Source of the DNA: Methylophaga sp. OBS3
GTDB taxonomy: Bacteria > Pseudomonadota > Gammaproteobacteria > Nitrosococcales > Methylophagaceae
Reading direction: 5' to 3'
NCBI RefSeq assembly: GCF_026319325.1
Contig: NZ_JAPDMU010000001.1
Location: 744,001 to 808,000, forward strand
Length of the DNA stretch: 64,000 nucleotides
A program made the translations under genes and the position numbers. This document shows positions 18,779 through 26,908 of this stretch, piece by piece. The notes below the pieces were generated by a model, which had not been told where the DNA came from, made no database searches, and saw only the letters and a program-made list of their open reading frames with translations. Each line of letters starts with the position of its first letter. The stretch's first letter is position 1.

Positions 18779-19127
18779 CGTTATCACCTGCTAACCAAGC
18801 ATCATAACCACCAATAATCGACACAGCGTTGGTATAACCTAACTGTTGAAGTGTAGCCGTTGCCAGTGCGCCACGACCACCAGACTTACAGTACACAACG
18901 ATAGATTGGGTTTTATCGGCAAATTCAGGATGATTTGCTATCGAGAATTCTAGTAAGCCGCGTGGAATATGCACAGCATCATCAATATGACCTGCCGCAT
19001 ATTCGCCTGGCTCTCTAACATCTAAAGCAATGCTGTCTTCATTAAGCATTTGTTGAGCCTGAGAAACACTCACTTCTTGGATCACAGCCTTAGCTGCCTG
19101 CACCAAATCCATTGCTGTTTTTGCCAT
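18771..19127 (-). CDS. Rhodanese-domain sulfurtransferase
   Basis: 118 residues, a single rhodanese domain. The active-site loop is CKSGGRGA with the persulfide-forming Cys; earlier motifs are LDVREPGEYAAGHIDDAVHIPRG, and LGYTNAVSIIGGYDAW closes the fold. Such proteins move sulfane sulfur to thiols in the cytoplasm. AGGAG lies before the ATG. It is the first gene of the operon with the secreted CGC protein and the MNIO pair, so sulfur or cysteine chemistry may be the shared theme. Confidence 0.9.
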   Translation of the reverse strand: MAKTAMDLVQAAKAVIQEVSVSQAQQMLNEDSIALDVREPGEYAAGHIDDAVHIPRGLLEFSIANHPEFADKTQSIVVYCKSGGRGALATATLQQLGYTNAVSIIGGYDAWLAGDNDA

Positions 19128-19280
19128 GTCGAACTCCTAACTTGTTAATTCAAACTTAAGACCAGCATATCAACTAATGGTTTTAGCACCATGCAGTTAA
19201 GCTGGTCACTGTTACAATACTGACCATCGTAACCGAAAATACGTTGCTGTTTAGGCGATGTATTAACTAATTGGATAGTT

Positions 19281-20261
19281 ATGCTGGCTTATATTATTAG
19301 GCGCATCCTCTACGCCATCCCTATTTTAATTGGCGTCAATGCGCTGACCTTTGCTTTATTTTTCTTGGTTAATACGCCAGATGATATGGCACGTATGCAA
19401 CTAGGTGATCGTTATATCCAACAAGAAGCGGTTGATGTTTGGAAGGCTGAGCGTGGTTATGACCAACCACTGATTTGGAATAGTGAAGCAACAGGAACCG
19501 ATAAATTCACACAAACAATTTTCTTCGATAAGTCGCTCGCCCTCTTTGCTTTTGAATTTGGTCAAGCTGATGATGGTCGTGATATTGGCCAAGATATCCA
19601 AACTCGTATGTGGCCAAGTCTTGCCATCGCGATTCCGGTGTTTATTGTCGGTTTATTGGTCAACATCACCTTTGCCATGTTGATGGTGTTTTTCAGAGCG
19701 ACTTATATCGATCTCGGTGGCGTTATTCTCTGTGTGATGCTGATGTCGATTTCCAGCCTGTTTTACATTATTGGTGGTCAGTTTTTGGTCGGTAAATTAA
19801 TGCAGCTCGTACCCGTGTCAGGGTTTGCTGATGGTATTAATGCCATTAAGTTTATGATTTTGCCAGTGGCTATTGGCATCATTTCTGGTATTGGTGCCGG
19901 CGCACGTTGGTATAGGACTTTATTTCTAGAAGAAGCTGTTAAAGACTATGTCCGCACAGCACGTGCTAAGGGATTATCTGAGCTTCGCGTATTATTTGGT
20001 CATGTGCTTAAAAATGCCATGATTCCGATTTTGACTGGCGCTGTGGTGTTAATTCCGACCCTTTTTATGGGTAGCCTAATTTTAGAATCTTTTTTTGGTA
20101 TTCCCGGTTTAGGTAGTTACACCATTGATGCTATCAATGCACAAGACTTTGCGATTGTCCGGGCTATGGTTTTCTTAGGCTCTGTGTTGTACATAATTGG
20201 CCTGATTTTGACCGATATTTCTTATACCTTGGTCGACCCTCGAGTTCGTTTGAATGATTGA
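19281..20261 (+). CDS. OppB/DppB-type ABC transporter permease
   Basis: 326 residues and six predicted membrane helices. The N-terminus MLAYIIRRILYAIPILIGV is typical of DppB/OppB proteins, and the cytoplasmic EAA loop DYVRTARAKGLSELRVLFGHVLKNA contacts the ATPase. The C-terminus YTLVDPRVRL is also standard. Members import peptides or similar solutes as one of two permeases. Here no second permease, ATPase or binding protein is adjacent; the next gene, overlapping by eight bases, encodes a DUF455 protein. Upstream the gene has its own intergenic space from the divergent rhodanese. Confidence 0.87.
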   Translation: MLAYIIRRILYAIPILIGVNALTFALFFLVNTPDDMARMQLGDRYIQQEAVDVWKAERGYDQPLIWNSEATGTDKFTQTIFFDKSLALFAFEFGQADDGRDIGQDIQTRMWPSLAIAIPVFIVGLLVNITFAMLMVFFRATYIDLGGVILCVMLMSISSLFYIIGGQFLVGKLMQLVPVSGFADGINAIKFMILPVAIGIISGIGAGARWYRTLFLEEAVKDYVRTARAKGLSELRVLFGHVLKNAMIPILTGAVVLIPTLFMGSLILESFFGIPGLGSYTIDAINAQDFAIVRAMVFLGSVLYIIGLILTDISYTLVDPRVRLND

Positions 20262-21063
20262 GTTACAAAAGTTGAATTTACGTCAGCAGGCGCTTGCCAT
20301 TTTATTAATTGAAAATGCAGCAGATAAAGCTATCGCTACCAGAGCTTTAGCAACATCTTGTCAGCAACATGGTTATGAATTAACGCGAGAGAAACTTACT
20401 GCACCGCATGTGCCGGGACGACCTTCGCAACCCGAGCTAGTGAACCCTAAAAATCTGCCAAGACGTCGTAATAGCAGCGAAACCGGCCATGCCAGTTTAA
20501 TTCATGCCATTTGTCATATTGAGTTTAATGCGATCAATTTGGCTTTGGATGCTATCGCAAGATTTGAAGATATGCCTGAGGCCTATTACGCAGACTGGCT
20601 ACAAGTAGCAGATGAAGAAGCAAAACATTTTCAAATGCTCAGTGAACATTTGGCAGATAGTGGCTTTGCATATGGCGACTTTTCCGCCCACGATGGTTTA
20701 TGGGAGATGGCGCAAAAAACCCATCACGATCCATTGTTGCGTATGGCTTTAGTGCCAAGAGTTTTGGAGGCGCGCGGATTAGATGTCACCCCCAAAATGA
20801 TGGAAAAACTCACCAAAAGTGGTGACCACCGAGCGGTAGAAATCTTAAACGTTATTTTGGAAGAAGAAATTGGCCACGTCGCAGTCGGCACACGTTGGTT
20901 CAACTATCTGTGTGACCAACGTTCTCTCGAACCGTTAAGCACATTTACAGAGCTTCTTGAAAGCTATTTTGATGGCGCGATTCGTGGCCCCTTTCATATC
21001 GAGGCCAGACAACAAGCTGGATTTACCGAGGCTGAATTAGCGTGGCTTGAACAGCAACGTTAA
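20254..21063 (+). CDS. DUF455 ferritin-like protein
   Basis: 269 residues of the DUF455/COG2833 family, predicted to form a ferritin-like four-helix bundle. Candidate metal ligands are visible in HAICHIEFNAI, ADEEAKHFQML and EEEIGHVAVGTRWF, which give the ExxH pattern twice. The N-terminal segment HVPGRPSQPELV is a family hallmark. No reaction is established for the family. Its start overlaps the permease gene by eight bases, so the two are cotranslated, and its stop overlaps that of rnfH on the other strand. Confidence 0.83.
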   Translation: MIELQKLNLRQQALAILLIENAADKAIATRALATSCQQHGYELTREKLTAPHVPGRPSQPELVNPKNLPRRRNSSETGHASLIHAICHIEFNAINLALDAIARFEDMPEAYYADWLQVADEEAKHFQMLSEHLADSGFAYGDFSAHDGLWEMAQKTHHDPLLRMALVPRVLEARGLDVTPKMMEKLTKSGDHRAVEILNVILEEEIGHVAVGTRWFNYLCDQRSLEPLSTFTELLESYFDGAIRGPFHIEARQQAGFTEAELAWLEQQR

Positions 21064-21377
21064 TCTTCAGCTTGTTCTGCTTTTTTCTTTTTTTCCATCT
21101 CGGCTTTTTGTCTGCGTGATTCTTTCGGATCAGCAATCAGGCCACGATAAATTTCGATACGATCTTTGTGATGCAGGGTTGCATTTAGCTTACAGATTTT
21201 GCCGAAGATCCCGACTTTGTCTGAGCTTAAATCAATTTGGGGATAACGTTCCAAAATCCCCGAACGTTTAATCGCCTCTTCAACTGTAGTTTCAGGCGAA
21301 ATTTCTATAGATAAAATTTGTTGCTCATCCGGTAAAGCATAGGCAACTTCAACGGTGATAACTTCCTGCTCAGCCAT
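21060..21377 (-). CDS. rnfH: RnfH-family (UPF0125) ubiquitin-fold protein
   Basis: 105 residues. The beta-grasp RnfH fold is seen in ITVEVAYALPDEQQILSIEISPETTVEEAIKRSGI, VGIFGKICKLNATLHHKDRIEIYRGLIADPKESRR and a lysine/glutamate-rich tail. Its function is unsettled; it is found beside ratA and smpB in many gammaproteobacteria, as here. It overlaps the ratA stop by eight bases. Confidence 0.92.
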   Translation of the reverse strand: MAEQEVITVEVAYALPDEQQILSIEISPETTVEEAIKRSGILERYPQIDLSSDKVGIFGKICKLNATLHHKDRIEIYRGLIADPKESRRQKAEMEKKKKAEQAED

Positions 21378-21804
21378 ACATTTCTCTTGCTCGTTTACAA
21401 AAAGCTTCTACTAAAGAACCTGATATCTGTGTAAATACCGGGCCTAATGCTAAATCTAGCAAACGAGTAGAAAACTCAAAATCCATATCCAATTGAACAC
21501 GACAGCCCTGGTTTTCACCAATCGGTGAAAATTGCCAGTGCCCTTCCAAATGTCGAAAAGGCCCATCGATTAACTCAATACGAATTGACTCATTGGGAAT
21601 GAGCATATTACGTGTTGAGAACTCATGATGAATGCCGCCTTTAGCAATATCTAGCGCTGCGCAAATAACTCGGTCGTTACTACTAATAATACGACTACCG
21701 CGACACCACGGCAGAAATTGTGGATAGGCTTCCACATCATTGACCAAATCAAACATTTGCTGTGGTGAGTACTTCACCAGCGCACTGCGGGTAATGGTTG
21801 TCAT
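21370..21804 (-). CDS. ratA: RatA/COQ10-like START-domain protein
   Basis: 144 residues of the polyketide-cyclase/START family. It starts MTTITRSALVKYSPQQMFDLVNDVEAYPQFLPWC, and the pattern of VNDVExYPxFLPWC is diagnostic of RatA/Coq10 proteins; LDLALGPVFTQISGSLVEAFCKRA closes the fold. Proposed roles are ubiquinone binding and, in E. coli, interference with ribosome subunit association. The rnfH gene follows with an eight-base overlap. Confidence 0.92.
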   Translation of the reverse strand: MTTITRSALVKYSPQQMFDLVNDVEAYPQFLPWCRGSRIISSNDRVICAALDIAKGGIHHEFSTRNMLIPNESIRIELIDGPFRHLEGHWQFSPIGENQGCRVQLDMDFEFSTRLLDLALGPVFTQISGSLVEAFCKRAREMYG

Positions 21805-21830
21805 TAGAGTTGAATACAGACCTTCGTTTA

Positions 21831-23198
21831 TTAAAACAAAATGCCGATAAGATTAGCGAAGACGATAAAAATCGCCGCCGGCGCAATATACCGAACCAGA
21901 AAGCGCCATCCATGGAATAGAAATGCAGGTTTTGCCGCCAACTCATCCTCGCTGTTGGCACGACGCATTACCCAACCGGCAAAAATTGCGATGAGTAAAC
22001 CACCTAAAGGCAACATGATATTGGCTGTCAGATAATCGAGCAACTCAAATGCAGTCTTGCCTGCAATCGTCCATTCACTACCAATATTAAATGAAAATAC
22101 GGTGAGTAAACCCAATAACCAAATAATACCGCCAACCCAAATACAGGCATTTAAGCGTTTCAGCGAAAAGGTTTCGACCATCCACGTGACTACCGGCTCA
22201 GCAAGTGCAATACCGCTACTTAATGCCGCAAAAAATAACAGGACAAAAAACATTCCGCCAAAAATGGCACCATTTTCCATATGGCCAAAAGCAATGGGTA
22301 AGGTCTCAAAAATTAAACTAGGTCCCGCACCTGGCGACATACTGTTGGCAAACACTAATGGGAAAATCGCAAGACCAGCCAAAATCGCAACCGCGGTATC
22401 CATTAGCGATATAGCCAGTGTCATTCTAAAAATAGACGTTTTTTTCGGTAAATATGAGCCATACACCATGATGGCGCCCATTCCCAAACTGAGTGAGAAA
22501 AAGGCATGTCCCATCGCGGTTAACACACCATTAGCCGTCAATTTAGAAAAATCGGCATCAAATAAAAAGTGCACAGCATCATCAAAGTAACTGCCTTGTT
22601 GGTAGGCATACCAAACTAAGACCAGCAAAATCGCAAATAACGCAGGCATCATAAAACGAACGGATTTTTCTAAACCGCGCTGTACACCGCGACTGACAAT
22701 CATCATAGTTAGAACGAGAAAGATGGTGTGCCACGCCAATAATTTTTCGGGTTCACTGACTAGCTCAACATAGATGCTTCTGGCGCCATCAGCAGTAACG
22801 CCCTCAAACGTATTCGCAAACGTCCGAAATACATACGACATCGCTTGGCCAGCGATAACACTGTAATAAGACAGGATTAAAAAGCCGGCAAGCACCCCCA
22901 TCGCCCCCAAATATTTCCATGCTGAAGAACGCTTATCATCCTCAGCTAAGGTTTGGAGGCTATTCATGGGGTTTTGGCGGCCACGACGACCGATGAGGAT
23001 TTCCGCCATCATGACGGGCACGCCAATTAAAAAGATACAAAGCAGATAAACAAGAACAAATGCACCGCCACCGTTTTCACCGGCAATATAGGGAAATTTC
23101 CAGATATTACCTAAGCCAACGGCCGCCCCTGTCGCTGCCAAAATAAATGCCCAGCGACCAGTCCACTCTCCATGCATCGATTTAGCGGGTCTGTTCAT
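21831..23198 (-). CDS. Sodium-dependent neurotransmitter-symporter-family transporter
   Basis: About 455 residues and 11-12 membrane segments. The SNF/NSS family signature is in WTGRWAFILAATGAAVGLGNIWKFPYIAGENGGGAF near the N-terminus, which builds the unwound TM1 with its Na+ and substrate sites. Such inner-membrane carriers couple Na+ entry to uptake of amino acids or related amines; the substrate is not predictable. I use ATG 23198 (AAGG upstream) over a TTG six codons earlier. It is divergent from smpB and the two 5' regions are close. Confidence 0.9.
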   Translation of the reverse strand: MNRPAKSMHGEWTGRWAFILAATGAAVGLGNIWKFPYIAGENGGGAFVLVYLLCIFLIGVPVMMAEILIGRRGRQNPMNSLQTLAEDDKRSSAWKYLGAMGVLAGFLILSYYSVIAGQAMSYVFRTFANTFEGVTADGARSIYVELVSEPEKLLAWHTIFLVLTMMIVSRGVQRGLEKSVRFMMPALFAILLVLVWYAYQQGSYFDDAVHFLFDADFSKLTANGVLTAMGHAFFSLSLGMGAIMVYGSYLPKKTSIFRMTLAISLMDTAVAILAGLAIFPLVFANSMSPGAGPSLIFETLPIAFGHMENGAIFGGMFFVLLFFAALSSGIALAEPVVTWMVETFSLKRLNACIWVGGIIWLLGLLTVFSFNIGSEWTIAGKTAFELLDYLTANIMLPLGGLLIAIFAGWVMRRANSEDELAAKPAFLFHGWRFLVRYIAPAAIFIVFANLIGILF

Positions 23199-23290
23199 AG
23201 AAAACCTTGCTAGCAAAATTCACTCGATTTTGGGGGAAATCACAAAAATGCTCAAGCCAAGCGGTAAAACGCTTCTGTATAATGTTACTC

Positions 23291-23764
23291 ATGGCAGCTA
23301 ATAAAAAATCAAAACAACCTGATAATACGATCGCCCAGAACAAAAAGGCCCACTTTGAGTTTTTCATTGAGGAGACCTTCGAAGCTGGCTTGGTTTTACA
23401 TGGCTGGGAAGTCAAAAGCCTCAGAGATGGTAAGGCCCAGCTTAGCGACAGTTACGTATTAATCCGTGATGGCGAGGCATGGCTTGCCAATGCCTTAATC
23501 ACCCCACTCAAAACAGCATCAACACACATTGTTCCTGCACCACAGCGCGATCGAAAATTACTGCTAAATCGACAAGAATTAAATAAGTTAATTGGTTCAG
23601 TCGATCGCAAAGGTTTCACACTAGTTCCGCTATCGATGTATTGGGTTCGTGGCAACGCAAAGCTAAAAATTGCGCTCGCAAAAGGTAAACAATCACACGA
23701 TAAGCGAGCATCAATTAAAGAACGTGACTGGCAACGAGACAAAGCCAGATTGTTCAAAAAATAA
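23291..23764 (+). CDS. smpB: SsrA-binding protein SmpB
   Basis: 157 residues from ATG 23291. SmpB binds the tRNA-like end of tmRNA and brings it to stalled ribosomes. Conserved blocks are [46 protein letters not shown] and the basic C-terminal tail [22 protein letters not shown]. An in-frame ATG at 23282 and a further upstream extension are open, but the family start fits MAANKKSKQ. The tmRNA gene lies directly downstream. Confidence 0.95.
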   Translation: MAANKKSKQPDNTIAQNKKAHFEFFIEETFEAGLVLHGWEVKSLRDGKAQLSDSYVLIRDGEAWLANALITPLKTASTHIVPAPQRDRKLLLNRQELNKLIGSVDRKGFTLVPLSMYWVRGNAKLKIALAKGKQSHDKRASIKERDWQRDKARLFKK

Positions 23765-23772
23765 TTAACCAC

Positions 23773-23801
23773 TGGTTGAAAAACCGCATAAGCGTTACAA
23801 T
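23773..23801 (+). promoter_or_regulatory. Predicted sigma-70 promoter of ssrA
   Basis: A TACAAT -10 hexamer at 23796-23801 is spaced 17 bases from TGGTTG at 23773-23778. The expected transcription start is just a few bases before the mature tmRNA 5' end at 23815, between the smpB stop and ssrA. Confidence 0.55.
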
Positions 23802-23814
23802 TTAGATTACCTAG

Positions 23815-24175
23815 GGGGGCGACCTGGCTTCGACGTGGGTTACGAAACCTAAGGTGCATGCCGAGTACTTCAGTTTTTCTCGTAAATCAAACTGGAAAAA
23901 AATAGTTGCTAACGATAACAACTACGCACTAGCTGCTTAATAACCAGTGAATGCCGTCCGACCAGAGCCGTGCTTGTGCGTCTGGAATCGGGCGTCGACT
24001 CTCACAAGATCGTCTCAACATATGCTTGGTATGAAGGGACTAAAACTTTACAAGATCGCTTCTTGTTTTCCCTGTTCATCGGGTAGCCTGAAGTTAAATT
24101 AATAGATGGAATAAGCATGTAGAGCTGAAGGCAGAGGATTTGCGGACGCGGGTTCGATTCCCGCCGCCTCCACCA
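23815..24175 (+). ncRNA. ssrA: Transfer-messenger RNA (tmRNA)
   Basis: One-piece tmRNA of about 361 bases. The 5' GGGGGCG pairs with 3' CGCCTCC (one G-U pair) to form the acceptor stem, the T-arm GCGGGTTCGATTCCCGC is present, and CCA is encoded at the end. The tag frame begins with the resume codon GCT at 23908 and ends with TAA at 23938-23940, giving ANDNNYALAA, a proteobacterial degradation tag with LAA end. It rescues stalled ribosomes with SmpB, encoded just upstream. Confidence 0.96.
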
Positions 24176-24184
24176 AATAAAAAC

Positions 24185-24207
24185 AACCACCTTCGGGTGG
24201 TTTTTTT
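24185..24207 (+). terminator. Rho-independent terminator of ssrA
   Basis: Stem AACCACC / GGTGGTT with a stable TTCG tetraloop is followed by a T-run, nine bases after the tmRNA CCA end. Confidence 0.92.
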
Positions 24208-24313
24208 ATATCTTACTATTGAGCATTTCAAACGATGTTTGTTAATTAAACTTGCTTTTCACATTAGCCCACCGCATGATTTGCCTATCAATGATCTAAC
24301 TGGGACGACATCA

Positions 24314-24700
24314 ATGGCGACGGAAAACAGTTTGCTCACACTTGATAAAAAAGAACATAAAAAGCTATTAAAAATTTCAACAGTCGACCACGCAGATGCT
24401 GCCCGCGCTAAAGCATTATTAGCACTTGCTGATGGCGCAACACAACTTGCTGCAGCTGAACAATCAGGCCTCACCCTTCCGCAGGTTCGCTATTGGCTAG
24501 GACGCTTTCGCAGTAAAAGCGTTGCTTGCTTCACCAGCCTTAATTTAGAAACCGTCAAACCAAAGAAATTAAAGAAAGCGAAAAAAACCAAAGCGGACAA
24601 AAAGCCTAATAAAACCGGTAAGTCTAAAAAAGACAAATCATCCGCTAAGAAAAAGTCTGACAAAGACAAAAAGGCCAAGAAGAAAAAACCAAAAAAGTAA
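24314..24700 (+). CDS. HTH-domain protein with lysine-rich histone-H1-like tail
   Basis: 128 residues from ATG 24314; function not known. The N-terminal part (about 10-70) looks like a homeodomain/transposase-like helix-turn-helix: HADAARAKALLALADGATQLAAAEQSGLTLPQVRYWLGRFR. From about residue 82 the chain is almost only Lys with Ala, Ser, Asp, Thr and Pro (KKAKKTKADKKP...), like bacterial H1/AlgP-type nucleoid proteins. A DNA-binding or nucleoid role is inferred from both parts. A longer open frame reaches back into ssrA, but that region is not protein-like. The Shine-Dalgarno sequence is weak. Confidence 0.72.
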   Translation: MATENSLLTLDKKEHKKLLKISTVDHADAARAKALLALADGATQLAAAEQSGLTLPQVRYWLGRFRSKSVACFTSLNLETVKPKKLKKAKKTKADKKPNKTGKSKKDKSSAKKKSDKDKKAKKKKPKK

Positions 24701-25104
24701 ATACGATTCAATAACTTACCTTGAAATCAACTCCTAATTTGATTGTTAACCAACCGACTCATTCTTGTTGTTCGCTAGTTTGATGCTAAGTTCAAACCCT
24801 TATCGCTAAGCAATCCTTTCTCTACCTAACGAGAATATTGCTTATTGATTACTATAATGAATGTTAATTATTTGTTACAAAAAACAATTTTTTTGTTGAC
24901 TCACTGTTAATATGCTTTGACTTTCCCCAAAAAGCGCTATAGTCTTTAGTTGCTTGCAAGTTTTACCGAGATTTGTTTTCACGTTCGATGTTTCCGCTTT
25001 AGTGCAACACCTTTAAGAGTACTCGTCCTGTTATCAAACCCCCGCGTCACTTACAGCATACCCGCTCTTAACGAGCATTTTAAGATTTAGAATAGGACGA
25101 CATT
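24701..25104 (+). other. Intergenic region with cspA-type leader
   Basis: This 404-base gap holds no convincing gene. The first ~200 bases are AT-rich; the later half is the likely long 5' leader of the cold-shock gene, as known for cspA-type messages. A promoter-like pair is annotated separately. Confidence 0.6.
24917..24943 (+). promoter_or_regulatory. Possible promoter of the cold-shock gene
   Basis: TTGACT at 24917-24922 and TATAGT at 24938-24943 are separated by 15 bases (16 if TTTGAC is used). Transcription from here would give a leader of about 155 bases before the cold-shock ATG, similar to known cspA leaders. Spacing is shorter than ideal. Confidence 0.45.
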
Positions 25105-25308
25105 ATGTCAGCTACTGGTACAGTTAAATGGTTTAACGAAGCGAAAGGCTTTGGTTTTATTGAACAAGAAAACGGCCCAGACGTTTTCGCTCACTTCCGT
25201 CAAATCCAAGGCGATGGCTTCAAAACTCTGACTGAAGGTCAACGTGTATCTTTCACCGTTACCCAAGGTCAAAAAGGCCCACAAGCTGAAAACATCGTTG
25301 CGCTGTAA
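25105..25308 (+). CDS. Cold-shock-domain protein (CspA family)
   Basis: 67 residues, standard CspA size. RNP1 KGFGFIEQ and RNP2 VFAHFRQI are both present after the N-terminal [12 protein letters not shown]. It binds single-stranded RNA or DNA as an RNA chaperone. The VFAHF sequence replaces the more common VFVHFS, a mild variant. AGGA precedes the ATG. A long leader upstream suggests post-transcriptional control, and a strong terminator follows at once, so it is monocistronic. Confidence 0.95.
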   Translation: MSATGTVKWFNEAKGFGFIEQENGPDVFAHFRQIQGDGFKTLTEGQRVSFTVTQGQKGPQAENIVAL

Positions 25309-25330
25309 GACGTAAAGATATTTGCTTGAG

Positions 25331-25358
25331 AAAAGCCCCGCTAGGCGGGGCTTTTTTT
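25331..25358 (+). terminator. Rho-independent terminator of the cold-shock gene
   Basis: GC-rich stem GCCCCGC / GCGGGGC with loop TAG and flanking A and T runs, ending in eight T, 22 bases after the cold-shock stop. Confidence 0.95.
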
Positions 25359-25513
25359 TGCCCAATCCTAAGGGCAATTTTATCCGCACTCGTTTTGACA
25401 AGAACGGTGTATTTTTGTCATATCCGATAACTCGATTTCCATTTAACCGACTTGTTGCTTGATAACCAGCAACAGCTCTTTTACATTAATGTCTTTTGCG
25501 TATTTAGGCTGAG

Positions 25514-26818
25514 ATGATGGATTTACAAAATATAAAAGAAATATTGGATCATTCGCTGGATACCGTCATGAATTGGGCCAGCAGTCCAGTATTCTATTCT
25601 CAGCTTGGGCTCATCGTACTTGCCTGTGTTTTAGGCTATTTTGTTGCTTCTTTTGTCCGTAAAAATATCCCATTACTTCATCATGCGCCAAATGCTGGAC
25701 CACTGATGAATTTACGGCAGTCCATTTATAACAGTCGCGATCTGGTTTTACCATTGATGTTTATATTAGCGCTATCTTTAACCGCTGATATAAGCAAATC
25801 CATTTTAGGCAAAGATGGCATCGTTACGATTGCCATGAGCTGGGCTGTCGTTTTTATGCTCTACAAAATCATTGATAGATTGGTGCATAAAGCTTTATTC
25901 AAAAAACTGGCTTACTGGGTACTGCTACCTGTCGCCGTGTTGCACCTATTTGGCTGGTTACCTCCTGTCGTTGCTTATCTTGAAAGCATTTCGATTCACG
26001 TGGGTAATATTGAAATCTCAGCTTATGGCGTTGTTCGCGTCATCATTTTTGGATCTATTCTTTTCTGGCTTGGCCGTTTATCAAACCACGCTGGTCAACA
26101 AATCATTCGCAGTCAGGAAGACTTGGATGTTGGCACCCGTGAGGTATTTGCCAAGTTATTCCAGATTGTTTTGTTCTTCCTAGTATTTTTACTGCTGTTA
26201 CAAATCATGGGGATTAACCTCACCGCGCTTGCCGTATTTGGTGGTGCGTTAGGTGTTGGTTTAGGTTTTGGTTTACAGGCGATTGCCTCGAACTTTATCT
26301 CTGGGATTATTTTATTACTTGAGCGCTCACTCAGCGTTGGTGACTACGTTGAGATGGAAGATGGTCGCAAAGGTGTCATTCGTGAGTTGAATATGCGGTC
26401 CACAACATTAGAAACCTTTGATGGCAAAGACATCATGGTGCCAAATGAGCAATTCATCACCACTAGCTTTACCAACTGGACACATAAAAATGTTAAGCAG
26501 CGTTATGCCCTTGAGTTTCAAGTTGCTTACAAAACAGACCTGCACTTCTTATTTGATTTAATTCGTAAAACGGTCTCAGCTCACCCACAAGTCATTAGCG
26601 GTGATGATGTACCAATTGAAGAACGTCCAGATGCTGAAATTGCGGGTTTTGGTGACTCTGGTGTCGATATTTTGGTTGAGTTTTGGATGGATGGTATTGA
26701 TGACGGTGAAAATCGTGTCGGTGCAGATTTGTTATTAATGCTCTGGGACGCATTTCATGAGCATGATATTGAAATTCCATTCCCGCAACGTGAGGTTAAA
26801 ATATTGAACCCCAGCTAA
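25514..26818 (+). CDS. MscS-family mechanosensitive channel
   Basis: 434 residues. About five N-terminal hydrophobic segments lead to the pore helix LTALAVFGGALGVGLGFGLQAIASNFISGIILLLERSLSVGDYVEM, the MscS hallmark with its Gly/Ala packing. The beta-domain follows (GVIRELNMRSTTLETFDGKDIMVPNEQFITTSFTNWT) and then the alpha-beta vestibule domain ending in IEIPFPQREV. Such channels release solutes when membrane tension rises. The extra N-terminal helices make it larger than E. coli MscS. Two consecutive ATG codons can start it. Confidence 0.93.
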   Translation: MMDLQNIKEILDHSLDTVMNWASSPVFYSQLGLIVLACVLGYFVASFVRKNIPLLHHAPNAGPLMNLRQSIYNSRDLVLPLMFILALSLTADISKSILGKDGIVTIAMSWAVVFMLYKIIDRLVHKALFKKLAYWVLLPVAVLHLFGWLPPVVAYLESISIHVGNIEISAYGVVRVIIFGSILFWLGRLSNHAGQQIIRSQEDLDVGTREVFAKLFQIVLFFLVFLLLLQIMGINLTALAVFGGALGVGLGFGLQAIASNFISGIILLLERSLSVGDYVEMEDGRKGVIRELNMRSTTLETFDGKDIMVPNEQFITTSFTNWTHKNVKQRYALEFQVAYKTDLHFLFDLIRKTVSAHPQVISGDDVPIEERPDAEIAGFGDSGVDILVEFWMDGIDDGENRVGADLLLMLWDAFHEHDIEIPFPQREVKILNPS

Positions 26819-26908
26819 GGATTTGGCTGAACAATATGGTAATCTAAAATACTTGTTAAAATTGTGTCTTTGAAAATCTGAAAGCACATCTTAGTGATAG
26901 GGAAAATC

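Noticed and set aside
22057-22590. 177-codon plus-strand open frame opposite the Na+-dependent transporter gene
   Set aside because: It lies antisense to a clear membrane-transport gene and its product has no domain or ribosome binding site.
24140-24313. Open frame running from inside ssrA into the HTH-Lys gene
   Set aside because: It reads through the tmRNA 3' end and its terminator (product with PPPPP run), so it is chance; the real start is the later ATG at 24314.
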